A stretch of 64,000 bases of DNA from Bog-473 sp963742035 (GCA_963742035.1 CAVUKH010000002.1:124001-188000), one strand, 5' to 3'; numbered from the stretch's first letter, positions 43,871 to 53,337 are shown. Notes: generated from the sequence alone by a model not told the origin. Program-made: numbers and translations.

Positions 43871-44777
43871 AGAGGCCCGCCGCCTGCTGTGCGCGCTCGG
43901 CGACCACGTGCGCGACCTCGTCGCGGGCTCGCGGGACATGGACATGGCGGCAGTGGCGGGGGAGACCGTGGCCGACACCATCTACGCCATCGACCACGTG
44001 GCCGACGATGCCCTGATCGACTGGTTCGAGGAGCACTGGACGGATGTCGTGGTGGTCTCCGAAGGGCTCGACGAGCCGGTGCCGGTCGGGAAGACCGCGG
44101 CCTGGACGGTCATCGTCGACACCATCGACGGTACCCGGGGCCTGATGTACGACAAACGCCCGGCCTGGTGCCTGGCCGCGGCGGCTCCGCCGGGCGGCGG
44201 CCTGGCGGACATCGTGGTGGCCGCCATGACCGAGTTGCCCACGGCCAAGCAGGGTGCGGCCGACCAGCTGAGCGCCACACGTGGCGGCGGTCTGCGCGCC
44301 GAGCGCGTCGACCTGGCCGGCGGCGCGCGGCACGACATCGGCGTACGCCCCTCGGCGGCGACGGACCTCGACCACAGCTTCAGTGGGCTAGCCAAATTCT
44401 TCCTCCCCGGGAAGGCGGCCCTCGCCGCGCTGGAGGCCGAGCTGTTCGCGCGGTTGGGTGCGCGGCACGTCTTCGACGACCAGTACCTCTCGAGCGGGGG
44501 ACAGCTGCACGAGCTCATCACCGGTCGGGACCGCTTCGTGGCCGACCTCCGCCCCCTCGTCCACGACGACGGCCTCTTCTGTCATCCCTACGACGTGTGC
44601 ACGGCCATGCTGTTGGAGGAGGTGGGCGGCGTGGTCACCGACCCCTGGGGCAACGTGCTGGCGGTGCCGCTCGACAACGTGTCCCCGGTGGCCTGGGTCG
44701 GTTACGCCAACGAAGCACTGGCGGCTCGCATCGGCCCGGTTCTGGCCGAACTGGTGGACGGCCTGGGTGCGGGGTAG
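43854..44777 (+). CDS. Inositol monophosphatase-family protein
   Basis: 307-residue Li+-sensitive phosphatase-fold protein. Metal-binding SEG (near 68), DTIDGTRG (near 87-94) and CHPYDVCTAMLLEEVGGVVTDPWG near 240-263 give the three motifs of the IMPase family. It lies between a GalT-like gene and a sugar kinase, overlapping both (17 and 11 bases), an unusual place for an IMPase. It may dephosphorylate a sugar-1-phosphate and relieve its accumulation, or a related phosphate; this is inference. Confidence 0.85.
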   Translation: MPPSSEEARRLLCALGDHVRDLVAGSRDMDMAAVAGETVADTIYAIDHVADDALIDWFEEHWTDVVVVSEGLDEPVPVGKTAAWTVIVDTIDGTRGLMYDKRPAWCLAAAAPPGGGLADIVVAAMTELPTAKQGAADQLSATRGGGLRAERVDLAGGARHDIGVRPSAATDLDHSFSGLAKFFLPGKAALAALEAELFARLGARHVFDDQYLSSGGQLHELITGRDRFVADLRPLVHDDGLFCHPYDVCTAMLLEEVGGVVTDPWGNVLAVPLDNVSPVAWVGYANEALAARIGPVLAELVDGLGAG

Positions 44778-45867
44778 CGCCCCGGGGCGGCTCGATCTCC
44801 TCGGCGGCGTGGCCGACTACTCCGGAGCGCTCGTGCTGGAGATGCCGACCCGCCAGGGTACCGAGGTCATCGTGCATCCCGACCGGGCGTTCGTCGTCGG
44901 ACCCATCACGCTCTCGGCCGCCGCGCTCGAGCGTCTGGCCGGCCTGCCGTACGCGACGCTCCGCCACGAGCTGGCGGGGTGGCCACGCTGGACGCACTAC
45001 GTGCTCGGGGTCGCCCTCGTGCTCATGCGCCATGGCGCGATCGAGACGCCCCGCGGGCGGCTGGAGATCGTGTCGGACCTGCCGGCGTCGGTGGGCGTGG
45101 CCTCGAGCGCGGCGCTCGAGGTGGCCACGGCCCGGGCGCTGGGGGCGGGCACCAGCGACCCGCTCCTGGTGGCGTCGCTGTGCCAGGAGGCGGAGAACCA
45201 GGTCGTGGGTGCGCCCTGCGGCATCATGGATCAGGTGGCGGTGGCACGGGGCGCGCCCGGCGCCGTGCTGCCGATCCTGTGTCGACCGGCGTCGGTGGCG
45301 GATCCGGTCGTCCTGCCCGACGCGCTCGACGTCGTGGGCTGGCCGACGGGGGCACTCCACGACGTCGGCGGCGTGCCCTACGGGCGGGCCCGGGCCGCCG
45401 CCTTCATGGGAAAGCGCATGGTGGAAGACGCAGTGGGAGACAGGTGGCCCTGGGTGAGCCAGCTGCCGCGCGCCGCTGTCGACGACCTGCCGGACGCGCT
45501 CGACGGAGACTCCTTCTTGCGTCGGTGGGGCACGACCGATGACGACGTGACCGTCGTCCGACCGGATGTGACGTATCCGGTCCGTGCGGCCACGTCGTTC
45601 GGCGTCGAGGAGCACGGGCGCGCGGTGGCCGCGCTGGAGGCATTGGCCGACTACGACCCGGCCCGTCTCGCCCCTCTGCTGGCGGCCAGCCAGTGTGGCT
45701 ACGACGCCATGGGTCTCGGCCATCCGGCCGCGACGGCGACCGTCGAGGAGGCCCTCTCCAGACCAGGCGTCTTCGGTGCGCGGTCGAGCGGGGGCGGATG
45801 TGGTGGCACCGTCGTCGTCATGTGCGAGCGCGGGGCACTCGACGACGTCGACGGGCTGATCCGCTGA
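44767..45867 (+). CDS. GHMP-family sugar kinase (galactokinase/L-arabinokinase-like)
   Basis: 366 residues from GTG 44767, overlapping the IMPase gene by 11 bases. Motif 1 is GRLDLLGGVADYSG instead of the galactokinase GR(V/I)NLIGEHTDYNGG, so the Glu-His pair that contacts galactose is absent. Motif 2 PASVGVASSAAL binds ATP, motif 3 SSGGGCGGTVVV closes the fold. The motif 1 wording resembles the kinase domain of plant L-arabinokinase. Product: a sugar-1-phosphate for the GalT-like enzyme. Galactose or L-arabinose are both possible (L-arabinose lacks C6). Confidence 0.82.
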   Translation: MRGSAPGRLDLLGGVADYSGALVLEMPTRQGTEVIVHPDRAFVVGPITLSAAALERLAGLPYATLRHELAGWPRWTHYVLGVALVLMRHGAIETPRGRLEIVSDLPASVGVASSAALEVATARALGAGTSDPLLVASLCQEAENQVVGAPCGIMDQVAVARGAPGAVLPILCRPASVADPVVLPDALDVVGWPTGALHDVGGVPYGRARAAAFMGKRMVEDAVGDRWPWVSQLPRAAVDDLPDALDGDSFLRRWGTTDDDVTVVRPDVTYPVRAATSFGVEEHGRAVAALEALADYDPARLAPLLAASQCGYDAMGLGHPAATATVEEALSRPGVFGARSSGGGCGGTVVVMCERGALDDVDGLIR

Positions 45868-45876
45868 GTGATCGCT

Positions 45877-46887
45877 TCAGGCTGGTGGTGCGGTGCTGGA
45901 GCGAACGACGAGCTCTGCCGAGACGACCACGTGCCGTTCCACCGGGTCGCCATCGGTGAGCGCGAGGAGCAGCTCCACGCTCCGGCGCCCGACCTCGCCG
46001 AAATCCTGGCGGATCGTCGTCAGGGGCGGGAGGAAGTAGCCCGACTCCGGTGTGTCGTCGAATCCGACGACGCTGACGTCCTCCGGCACCCTGCGACCGG
46101 CATCGTGGAGCCCCCGGATCACCCCGAGCGCCGTCTGGTCGTTGGCGGCAAAGACGGCCGTCACATCCGTGTCACGGGCCAGGCGCCCGCCCGCCTCGTA
46201 GCCCCGGCGTGCGCTCCAGTCCCCGGCGACGGAGCGGCCGCGCGGGGCGGGATAGGACCGCAGCGCGTCGGACCAGCCCCGCATCCGGGCGGTGGCGTCG
46301 ATCCAGGTTTGCGGGCCGGCGACGTGGTGGACCGTCCGGTGCCCGAGCTCGAGCAGGTGGCGCGTGGCGATGCGGGCGCCCTCGAGCTGGTCGATGGTGA
46401 CGGTAGGGGCACCGATGGCCGGGTCGCCCCCGACGACGACGAGCGGCATGTCGCCATCGAGCCGCGTGACGGCTTCGACGACACGGCGAACGGGGGCGAC
46501 AATGATGACCCCCTGCACGTGGGACGCCCGGAGCCGTTGGAGTGTGGCGTCCATGTCCTTGCCGTTCCGGTCGAGCGTGACGAAGCTCAAGACATGGCCG
46601 GCCTCCCGCGCCGCCGCCTCGACGCCGAACAGTGTGTGCGAAGGCCCGAACTGCTCGGTCTCGACCGTCATCACACCCAGCGTGCGCGAGCGTCCCCCGG
46701 CCAACACCCGCGCCGCGGTGTTGGCCTGGTAGCCCAGAGCGGTGACCGCTTCCTCCACGCGGAGACGGGTCTCGTCGGTGACACCTGCGAAACCGTTCAG
46801 GACCCGCGAGACCGTCATGACGGAGACACCGGCTTGGGCGGCGACGTCGGCCATGACGGCGCGGCGGAGAGGGGTGTCGGCAGTCAT
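45877..46887 (-). CDS. LacI-family transcriptional regulator (xyl-linked)
   Basis: 336 residues from ATG 46887 behind GAGGAG. N-terminal LacI helix-turn-helix (MADVAAQAGVSVMTVSRVLNGFAGVTDET) followed by a periplasmic-binding-like sugar domain. The start overlaps the GH43 stop (ATGA). Last gene of xylA-xylB-GH43-lacI, so it is a natural local repressor of that operon and the probable binder of the AGCGWTA-type operators at 30486, 40374 and 50999. Confidence 0.93.
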   Translation of the reverse strand: MTADTPLRRAVMADVAAQAGVSVMTVSRVLNGFAGVTDETRLRVEEAVTALGYQANTAARVLAGGRSRTLGVMTVETEQFGPSHTLFGVEAAAREAGHVLSFVTLDRNGKDMDATLQRLRASHVQGVIIVAPVRRVVEAVTRLDGDMPLVVVGGDPAIGAPTVTIDQLEGARIATRHLLELGHRTVHHVAGPQTWIDATARMRGWSDALRSYPAPRGRSVAGDWSARRGYEAGGRLARDTDVTAVFAANDQTALGVIRGLHDAGRRVPEDVSVVGFDDTPESGYFLPPLTTIRQDFGEVGRRSVELLLALTDGDPVERHVVVSAELVVRSSTAPPA

Positions 46888-48359
46888 GTCTCCTCGTAGT
46901 CGAACCACTCGAAGGCGGCGTCGCCGTCCACGGCGTACATCCCGATCAGCCGGCCGATGAAGCCCCCGGCCGCCTCGGTGGACAGCGCGCGGCCGTCGAG
47001 TCGGGCCAGCGTCCGGGCGACGCCGCCGCCGTCTTCGAAACCGAGGGACACCGCGTCGGGCCCGTGCATGTCCGGCACTGTCTCGACGGTCAGCAGCACG
47101 CTTCCGTTCGGACGAGGAGCGCGGCCGACGATGCTCTCGAGGGCCCCGATGCGGGCCCGGGCCACGACGTGATCACCCTGGACGGCGACGTCGTAGTGCG
47201 CGGCGCCGTCCATCAGCACGCTCAGGCCGGCCTCCGCGTCCGGACCCGCATCGACCAGCGTGCTGACCCGGCAGAAGTGGTGTTGCTGGCGACGACCCAC
47301 GAAGGTCGGCTCTGCCGAGTCCAGAGTCGCCTCACCTCCGTGCAACACGAGCCACCCGGGACGCGCCGCCAGCGAGCTCACTGCGCCCGGCGGCCGGCGC
47401 ACGCCGACCCAGTGGTGCCCGAGGGCAGGGACATCGAACTCCTCCCGGCCGGGCCGGGGGATGGCCGGACCGGGTGCGGGCGCGGTGGCCATCTCAAGTG
47501 CCGGGTCGCTCGGCACGGGCCAGCCCCCGTCCCATCGCACCGGGACGAGGAAGGTCTCACGACCCAACGTGTGGAAGCCGGGGCCGACGCCCTTGGGGCG
47601 AACGCCGAGGAACACCATCCACCATGACCCGTCCGGGTACTCGACCAGGTCGGCGTGGCCGGTGTTCTGAATGGGCGAGTCGGTGCTGCGATGCGTGAGG
47701 ATGGGGTTGGCCGGAGCCGCTTCCCAGGGCCCGATCGGAGAGGGACCGCGGGCCACCGAGACGCAATGCCCGCCGTAGGTCCCTCCTTCTGCGATGAGGA
47801 GATACCAGACGCCTTCGCGTTCGTAGAGGTGCGGTGCCTCCGGGTACTGGAGCCCGGTGCCCGACCACGTCAGGTCCGGGCCCTCGAGAAGCACGCCGCT
47901 CTCGACGTCGATGCGGGCGCGGGCGATGCCGCCGAGTCCCGAGAAATGCACCCAGCAATTCCCGTCGTCGTCCCATGAGAGGTCGGGATCGATGCCGGGG
48001 ACGGGCACAGGCACGGGATCCGACCATGGTCCGGCCGGATCCTCGCTGGTGACGAGAAACGTCTTCGCCCCCGTGAAGTCGACGTTGGTCGTGATCATGA
48101 AGAAACTCCCGCGGTGGTGCCGGATGGTCGGGGCGTAGATGCCCAGCGACGACCAGTCCTGTGTTCCCGCCAGGTCGAGCTGCGACGGGCGGTCGAGCAC
48201 GTTCCCGATCTGAGTCCAATCGACGAGATTCGACGATCTGAAGATCGGGACGCCGGGGGAGTAAATGAACGACGACGCGACCAGGAAGAACTCATCCCCC
48301 ACACGACACACGCTGGGGTCGGGAAAGAAGCCGGGGATGATCGGGTTCCGGTACGCCAT
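46884..48359 (-). CDS. GH43 family beta-xylosidase / alpha-L-arabinofuranosidase
   Basis: 491 residues from ATG 48359 (AAGGAG upstream; overlaps xylB stop). Five-bladed propeller with base Asp14 (FFPDPS), modulator Asp124 (GIDPDLSWDDDGN) and acid Glu174 (QYPEAPHLYE), then a C-terminal lectin-like domain near 310-490 typical of GH43 beta-xylosidases. Inverting enzyme on xylose or arabinose residues. No signal peptide. Operon partners xylA and xylB argue for xylose release; arabinofuranosidase activity is also possible. Confidence 0.93.
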   Translation of the reverse strand: MAYRNPIIPGFFPDPSVCRVGDEFFLVASSFIYSPGVPIFRSSNLVDWTQIGNVLDRPSQLDLAGTQDWSSLGIYAPTIRHHRGSFFMITTNVDFTGAKTFLVTSEDPAGPWSDPVPVPVPGIDPDLSWDDDGNCWVHFSGLGGIARARIDVESGVLLEGPDLTWSGTGLQYPEAPHLYEREGVWYLLIAEGGTYGGHCVSVARGPSPIGPWEAAPANPILTHRSTDSPIQNTGHADLVEYPDGSWWMVFLGVRPKGVGPGFHTLGRETFLVPVRWDGGWPVPSDPALEMATAPAPGPAIPRPGREEFDVPALGHHWVGVRRPPGAVSSLAARPGWLVLHGGEATLDSAEPTFVGRRQQHHFCRVSTLVDAGPDAEAGLSVLMDGAAHYDVAVQGDHVVARARIGALESIVGRAPRPNGSVLLTVETVPDMHGPDAVSLGFEDGGGVARTLARLDGRALSTEAAGGFIGRLIGMYAVDGDAAFEWFDYEET

Positions 48360-49777
48360 CAGGCAGCTCCTTCGACGGCTTCGGCATAGGCGGCCCGGAT
48401 CGCGGTGCGGTCCACGCGGTCGTCCGGCTCGACGGTCGCGCCGCGGCCGAGCCCCCAGGCGTCGCTGACACGGGCGAAATCGCAACCGTAGTGGAGCGCG
48501 GCAGCCTGCACTCCGGCGCCAGCGGCGACGAGCTCGTCGTCGGTCGGGACCACCACGGTGCGGCCCGTGAGGTCGGCCACGACTCGCCGGTAAGCCGGAC
48601 TGCGAGCTGCACCGCCGACGAGGAACACGCGTCCGTGCGCGGTCTGGGGACCCAGAGCGTCGGCGCCGGCGAGCAGATTGCAGACGACGCCTTCGACGCT
48701 CGCCCGGGCAAGTTGGGACTGCGTCGCGTCGGCGCGGAGGCCGGTCAGCACGCCGGTCGCGTCGGGCCTGTTCGGTGTCCGCTCGCCGTCGAGGTACGGG
48801 ACGAGCACCAGCCCACCTGCGCCGGCGGGCGCATCGAGTGCCAGCGCGTCGAACTCGGCGTGGTCGACGGCGAGGAGTCGGGCCACGGTGTCGGTGACCT
48901 TGGTCGCGTTCATGGTACAGACCAGTGGGAGGAAGCGGCCCGTGGCATCGGCGAACCCGGCCACCGTGCCGGTCGGATCACCCGCAGCGGTGTCCGAGAC
49001 CGTGAACGCGGTGCCACTCGTCCCGAGGCTGAGGGCGAGATCGCCCGGGCGCAGACCCAAGCCCAGCGCCGCGGCCATGTTGTCGCCCGTCCCGGCGGCC
49101 ACCGGGATCCCGGTGCCGCGCCACTCGCCGGCGACGGCGTCCGGGGCGAGCACGTCGGGCAGCACCGCGTCCCAGTCGACGTCCTCGCTCACGAGCCGGA
49201 GAAGTTCGTTGCAGTAGCGGCCTTCACGGGGCGACCAGTACCCCGTACCCGAGGCATCACCCCGATCGGTGGTCCGCCGACCCGTGAGCCGGAAGGTGAG
49301 CCAGTCGTGCGGGAGGAGGACGGTCGCGATGCGCTGGAACGTCTCGGGTTCGTTCCGCCGCAGCCAATGCAGTTTGGTGATGGTGAAGCTGGGGACGGGG
49401 ACACTGCCGCACACGTCAGCCCAGGCGGCCCGGCCCCCGGGCAGGGCGCCCAGCAGCATGCCCGTGTCGGCGGCCGACTCCGTGTCGTTCCAGAGCTTGG
49501 CCGGGCGCAGAGCCTCGCCGTCCTCACCCACGACGACGAGACCATGTTGTTGCGCCGCCACCGCAATGGCGCATGGTGCCTCGTAGTTCGGAGTGGTGGC
49601 TTCGGTGTAGGCCACATGGAAGGCGTGCTCCCATTCCGACGTGCGCTGTTCACTGCGCGGCGGGGACGTGGGTGGGTGCGCCGCTCGACCCGAGGCCACG
49701 ACGGTGCCGGTCTCGGCATCGCGCACCTGCACCTTGCATGCTGACGTGGACGAGTCGACCCCGACCACCAATGGCAT
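48359..49777 (-). CDS. xylB: Xylulokinase
   Basis: 472-residue FGGY kinase phosphorylating D-xylulose at C5. VGVDSSTSACKV at the N-terminus, QQHGLV at 79-84, GDNMAAALGLG and LSLGTSGTAF (second lobe) match xylulokinase. ATG 49777 overlaps the xylA stop (ATGA). The product enters the pentose phosphate pathway. Standard partner of xylA. Confidence 0.94.
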   Translation of the reverse strand: MPLVVGVDSSTSACKVQVRDAETGTVVASGRAAHPPTSPPRSEQRTSEWEHAFHVAYTEATTPNYEAPCAIAVAAQQHGLVVVGEDGEALRPAKLWNDTESAADTGMLLGALPGGRAAWADVCGSVPVPSFTITKLHWLRRNEPETFQRIATVLLPHDWLTFRLTGRRTTDRGDASGTGYWSPREGRYCNELLRLVSEDVDWDAVLPDVLAPDAVAGEWRGTGIPVAAGTGDNMAAALGLGLRPGDLALSLGTSGTAFTVSDTAAGDPTGTVAGFADATGRFLPLVCTMNATKVTDTVARLLAVDHAEFDALALDAPAGAGGLVLVPYLDGERTPNRPDATGVLTGLRADATQSQLARASVEGVVCNLLAGADALGPQTAHGRVFLVGGAARSPAYRRVVADLTGRTVVVPTDDELVAAGAGVQAAALHYGCDFARVSDAWGLGRGATVEPDDRVDRTAIRAAYAEAVEGAA

Positions 49778-50934
49778 CAGCGGGTCCCGAGCAGCAATTC
49801 GGTGACGAGTTGATCCAGCCGCTCGTGGCCGTAGCCCTGTGCGGCCAAGGTGTCCTCGTCGTAGGTCGCCGCCAGGAGCTCGGCGAGGCCGCCTGCAGGA
49901 GCAGTCGGCTCGCCCAGCTGGGCCACCTTCGCCACCCGGAGGGCCTCCTGAATCTCGGGGTCATGGTGGAAACGACGCGCCTTGTCGGCGAGGATCAGGT
50001 AGGTGCGCATGCAGCCGCGGGCGAAATCCCAGACGCCGTCGGCGTCTTCGGTGCGATACGGGTGCGCGTCGAAGTGGCGCATGCCGTCCCAGGCGGCGTC
50101 CTCCAGGAGTTTGACCACGTAGAAGGCATCGCGGATGCCCTCGGAGCCGAACCGGAAGTCCTGGTCGAATTTCCCGATCCGCTGGGCGTTGAGGTCGATA
50201 TGGAACAGCTTGTCCTGCCACAGGGCCTGCGCGACAGCCTGCGAGAAGGAGAGCCCGCTCATGGTCTCGTGGGCGAACTCGGGGTTGAGGCCGACCATCT
50301 CGGGCCGTTCGAGCGTCCCGATGAATGCCAGCGCATGGCCGACGGTCGGCAGGAGGATGTCTCCGCGGGGCTCGTTCGGCTTGGGTTCGAGCGCGAGACG
50401 CAGCCCCAGACCCCGGGCTTCGATGTGTGCGCAGATGAGGTCGATCGCCTCCTTGTACCGGTCCAACGCCAGCCGGACATCCTTGGCAGCCTCTGCCTCC
50501 ATTCCCTCGCGCCCTCCCCACAGGACGAAGACGCCCGCACCCAGCTCGCCCCCGAGCTCCACCGCTTCACAAGCCTTCTTGACCGAGAGGCGACGGATCC
50601 GAGGGTCGTTGGCCGTGAAGGCCCCTTCTTTGAAGACCGGTCGCCAGAAGAGGTTCGTCGTCACCATGGGGACGTGGAGGCCGGTGGCGTCGAGCGCGCG
50701 GCGGAACCGCTTCACGATGTCGTCGCGCTCGCTGGGCGAGGAACCGTAGGGCACGAGATCGTTGTCGTGGAAGCTGACGCCGTACGCGCCCAGGTCGGCG
50801 AGGCGGTGTACGGAGTCGACCGGGTCCAACGGCGCCCGCACCTCGGTGCCGAAGGGATCACGGCCCGGGTTGCCAACCGTCCACAGCCCGAACGTGAAGT
50901 GGTCTTCTGGTTTCGGAGTGAAGGGATCGGTCAT
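49777..50934 (-). CDS. xylA: Xylose isomerase
   Basis: 385 residues; converts D-xylose to D-xylulose with divalent metal. VSFHDNDLVPYG at about 52-63 carries the catalytic His, and later metal-ligand regions include LEPKPNEPRGD and NPEFAHETM. Length is that of the Actinoplanes/Streptomyces type. ATG 50934 behind GGAGG. Divergent from the Gfo/Idh gene across a LacI-type palindrome. First gene of the operon. Confidence 0.95.
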   Translation of the reverse strand: MTDPFTPKPEDHFTFGLWTVGNPGRDPFGTEVRAPLDPVDSVHRLADLGAYGVSFHDNDLVPYGSSPSERDDIVKRFRRALDATGLHVPMVTTNLFWRPVFKEGAFTANDPRIRRLSVKKACEAVELGGELGAGVFVLWGGREGMEAEAAKDVRLALDRYKEAIDLICAHIEARGLGLRLALEPKPNEPRGDILLPTVGHALAFIGTLERPEMVGLNPEFAHETMSGLSFSQAVAQALWQDKLFHIDLNAQRIGKFDQDFRFGSEGIRDAFYVVKLLEDAAWDGMRHFDAHPYRTEDADGVWDFARGCMRTYLILADKARRFHHDPEIQEALRVAKVAQLGEPTAPAGGLAELLAATYDEDTLAAQGYGHERLDQLVTELLLGTR

Positions 50935-50998
50935 GGTCCTCCTATCCGTGCCCCGCTTGGCACGACCTGTCACACGCGTTGTCCCAGGCAGGACCCGA

Positions 50999-51012
50999 TG
51001 ATAGCGTTATCA
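50999..51012. promoter_or_regulatory. LacI-type operator 3, xylA / Gfo-Idh divergent promoter
   Basis: TGATAGCGTTATCA is symmetric (TGATA against TATCA around GCGT). It sits 65 bases upstream of xylA and 99 bases before the oxidoreductase start. It shares ATGRKAGCGWTAWCA with sites at 30486 and 40374. A repressor here would control both directions. Confidence 0.6.
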
Positions 51013-51110
51013 GAGCAGCAAGTCTCCTGGAAGCGGTGAAAGGGATCCATGCCTCGTCACGGTGTCAGGTGCCCGCAGGGCCAGGCCGTCGCCAACGGAG
51101 GGGTGTCGCG

Positions 51111-52082
51111 ATGATCCGCTGGGGCGTCATCGGCCCGGGCATCATCGCCACGGGTTTCGCGGAAGCGATGCAGTGGGCCGAGGGCGGACGCATCACGGCC
51201 GTGGCCTCACGAGCCACCGAACGTGCCGAGGCCTTCGGCGATCGGTTCGACATCCCGACCCGCTACGGGGACTATGACGCCCTGGCGGCCGATCCCGATG
51301 TCGACGTGGTGTACGTGGCGACCCCGCACTCGCGTCATGAGGTCGACACCATCGGGCTCCTGCGGGCGGGGAAGCACGTGCTGTGCGAGAAGCCGTTGGC
51401 GCTCAACGCCGGGCAGGCGGTGCGGATGGCGGCGGAGGCTCGTGCACGTGGGCTGTTTCTCATGGAGGCCATCTGGAGCAGGTTCCTGCCGGCCTACCGT
51501 TCGCTGGTCGAGGTCCTCGGCGAGGGACGGATCGGCGATCCCATGCTGGTGGAGGCTGACTTCGGGTTTCGCCGACCGGTCGATCCAGAGCATCGGCACT
51601 TCGCCCCCGACCTCGGTGGCGGTGCGTTGCTCGACCTCGGCATCTACCCCGTTCAGCTGTCCGCGCTCGTCCTCGGTCCGGTCGAGCGCGTCGTGGCCGA
51701 CGGAGTGGTGGGGGAGACCGGTGTCGACGAGGTTGTCACCGCCCTGCTGCACCACCCGGGGGGCCGGTTGGGCGTGGTGAAGGCGGCCCTGCGGGTCAGC
51801 ATGACGTGTACGGCCCGGATTGCAGGCACCGACGGCGTCATCGACCTTCCCGCCATGATGCACTGTCCGAATTCCCTGACCGTGTCGAGCTCCGCGGGGG
51901 TCGAGCAGATTGACGCCTCCTACGAGGGGAACGGGCTCCGCTTCGAGATCGAAGAGGTACACCGGTGCCTCGAGGAGGGGCGGACCGAGAGCAGCGTCGT
52001 CCCGCTCGACGAGTCCATCGCGCTGTCCACGACGCTCGACACCATCCGGGCCGAGCTGGGCGTGGTGTACCCCGGAGAGTGA
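51111..52082 (+). CDS. Gfo/Idh/MocA-family oxidoreductase
   Basis: 323-residue NAD(P)-dependent sugar or polyol dehydrogenase. Rossmann motif WGVIGPGIIATGFAEA near the N-terminus, catalytic EKPLALN with Lys near 96, substrate-binding GGALLDLGIYPVQ near 168-180. ATG 51111 after GGAGG-like bases. Divergent from xylA and under the same palindrome, so it may reduce or oxidise xylose (a Dahms/Weimberg-type step) or another released sugar. Reaction unproven. Confidence 0.9.
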   Translation: MIRWGVIGPGIIATGFAEAMQWAEGGRITAVASRATERAEAFGDRFDIPTRYGDYDALAADPDVDVVYVATPHSRHEVDTIGLLRAGKHVLCEKPLALNAGQAVRMAAEARARGLFLMEAIWSRFLPAYRSLVEVLGEGRIGDPMLVEADFGFRRPVDPEHRHFAPDLGGGALLDLGIYPVQLSALVLGPVERVVADGVVGETGVDEVVTALLHHPGGRLGVVKAALRVSMTCTARIAGTDGVIDLPAMMHCPNSLTVSSSAGVEQIDASYEGNGLRFEIEEVHRCLEEGRTESSVVPLDESIALSTTLDTIRAELGVVYPGE

Positions 52083-52098
52083 ACGGCCCGTCCGTCCA

Positions 52099-53337
52099 TT
52101 AGCGAAGTCGGTAGAGGACCTCGCCGGCGTCGGGCACCACCAGGGTGCCAGGGTCGGCCGCCCAGCGACCGGCATCGACCGCATCGGGTTCGAGAAAGCC
52201 GAGGTTGGCTCGCCGCACAACCTCCTCGGGGATGCCGGTGGCCAATGTCACCCGCACGCGTTGCCGTTCCGTCACACCGTCGTAGGTCCCGGCGCCGAAC
52301 AGGTGGGTCGCGTGCGCCAGCTCGCCCCACGGGACGTCCCGGTAGCGGTCCCAGTGGGCCAGAAAGAAGTCGCGACAGTGGTAGCCGATCTCCATGAGGC
52401 GCGGATGCATGGCGGCGATCTCCGTGATGTGCGGCGCGTACAGGACGGCCTCACCACCATCGGCGATGACGGGCTCCACCTTGTAGAAGCCCTTGGCTCC
52501 CGTCCACAGATCCGGGTAGCGGGTGGGGACCAGTGAGAGCACCCGTTGCACGGGGCGGTCCAGGTATTCGACGTGTGTGGCGGCCGCGACGTCCGCGGCG
52601 GCGGCCCAGGCTGCAGCCGGGGTCCCGAAGGCGAGCGACTCCAGATTGCCACTCTCGTGGTCGACCACCACGCAGAGCGCGTGGCGCTCGCCGGGGACGA
52701 GCTGGGCCGCGGCGTCCACGAGGGCCCGAACCGGTGTGATGCCTCGAGTGCCGATGATCGTGCTGCTCGTGATCAGCGCTCCCAGCCAGTGGGTCACGTC
52801 GATCATCTCCTGTCCCGACAGGCCCGGAAAGAGGTACTTGTTCCCTCCGGAGAACCCGATGACCTCGTGGGGGAGCACCGGACCGACGAGCAGCGTGACG
52901 TCACTCTCGACGACGAGGCGGTTGATCCGGACGTCGATCGCGTTCTGGAGTCGGCCCCCTGAGAGGTCGCTGATGAGCTCGGCGGGCAGGCATCCGACGG
53001 ACAGGTAGGTGTCGTCGTCCCACCAGGCGTGATTCCGGACGGGGATCGCCGTCGGCCCGACGAGCGTGCGCAACGCGTCGTCGGACATCGGTGCGTGTGT
53101 CCCCAGGGCCACCACGGCGGTCAACTCACTGGTCCGCCCGTCGACTCCCGCCTCTATGGCCTCCAGCAGAAGGGGCAATGGGCAGTTCCGCGTCCCGTCG
53201 GGGATCACGACGCACAGGGACCGACCGGCCAGGTCCAGGCGGCCGACCCGGGTGCGGACGAACGACCGCACCTCCTCAGGGTCGAGAAATTCCCCCGGTC
53301 CTCCGAGAACGACGGTCACGGGTTCACCTGGAGGCAT
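52099..53337 (-). CDS. Lactate racemase (LarA)-family protein
   Basis: 412 residues. PDGTRN near 46-51, GTHAPMSDD near 79-87, and HEVIGFSGGNKYLFPGLSG near 157-175 match the LarA fold (DUF2088), which uses a nickel-pincer cofactor to racemise or epimerise alpha-hydroxy acids. LarB/LarC/LarE cofactor genes are not in the window. It overlaps the fructuronate-reductase-like gene by 22 bases. In a hexuronate operon an epimerase of a sugar acid is more plausible than lactate racemase. Overall confidence is good for family, low for substrate. Confidence 0.85.
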   Translation of the reverse strand: MPPGEPVTVVLGGPGEFLDPEEVRSFVRTRVGRLDLAGRSLCVVIPDGTRNCPLPLLLEAIEAGVDGRTSELTAVVALGTHAPMSDDALRTLVGPTAIPVRNHAWWDDDTYLSVGCLPAELISDLSGGRLQNAIDVRINRLVVESDVTLLVGPVLPHEVIGFSGGNKYLFPGLSGQEMIDVTHWLGALITSSTIIGTRGITPVRALVDAAAQLVPGERHALCVVVDHESGNLESLAFGTPAAAWAAAADVAAATHVEYLDRPVQRVLSLVPTRYPDLWTGAKGFYKVEPVIADGGEAVLYAPHITEIAAMHPRLMEIGYHCRDFFLAHWDRYRDVPWGELAHATHLFGAGTYDGVTERQRVRVTLATGIPEEVVRRANLGFLEPDAVDAGRWAADPGTLVVPDAGEVLYRLR

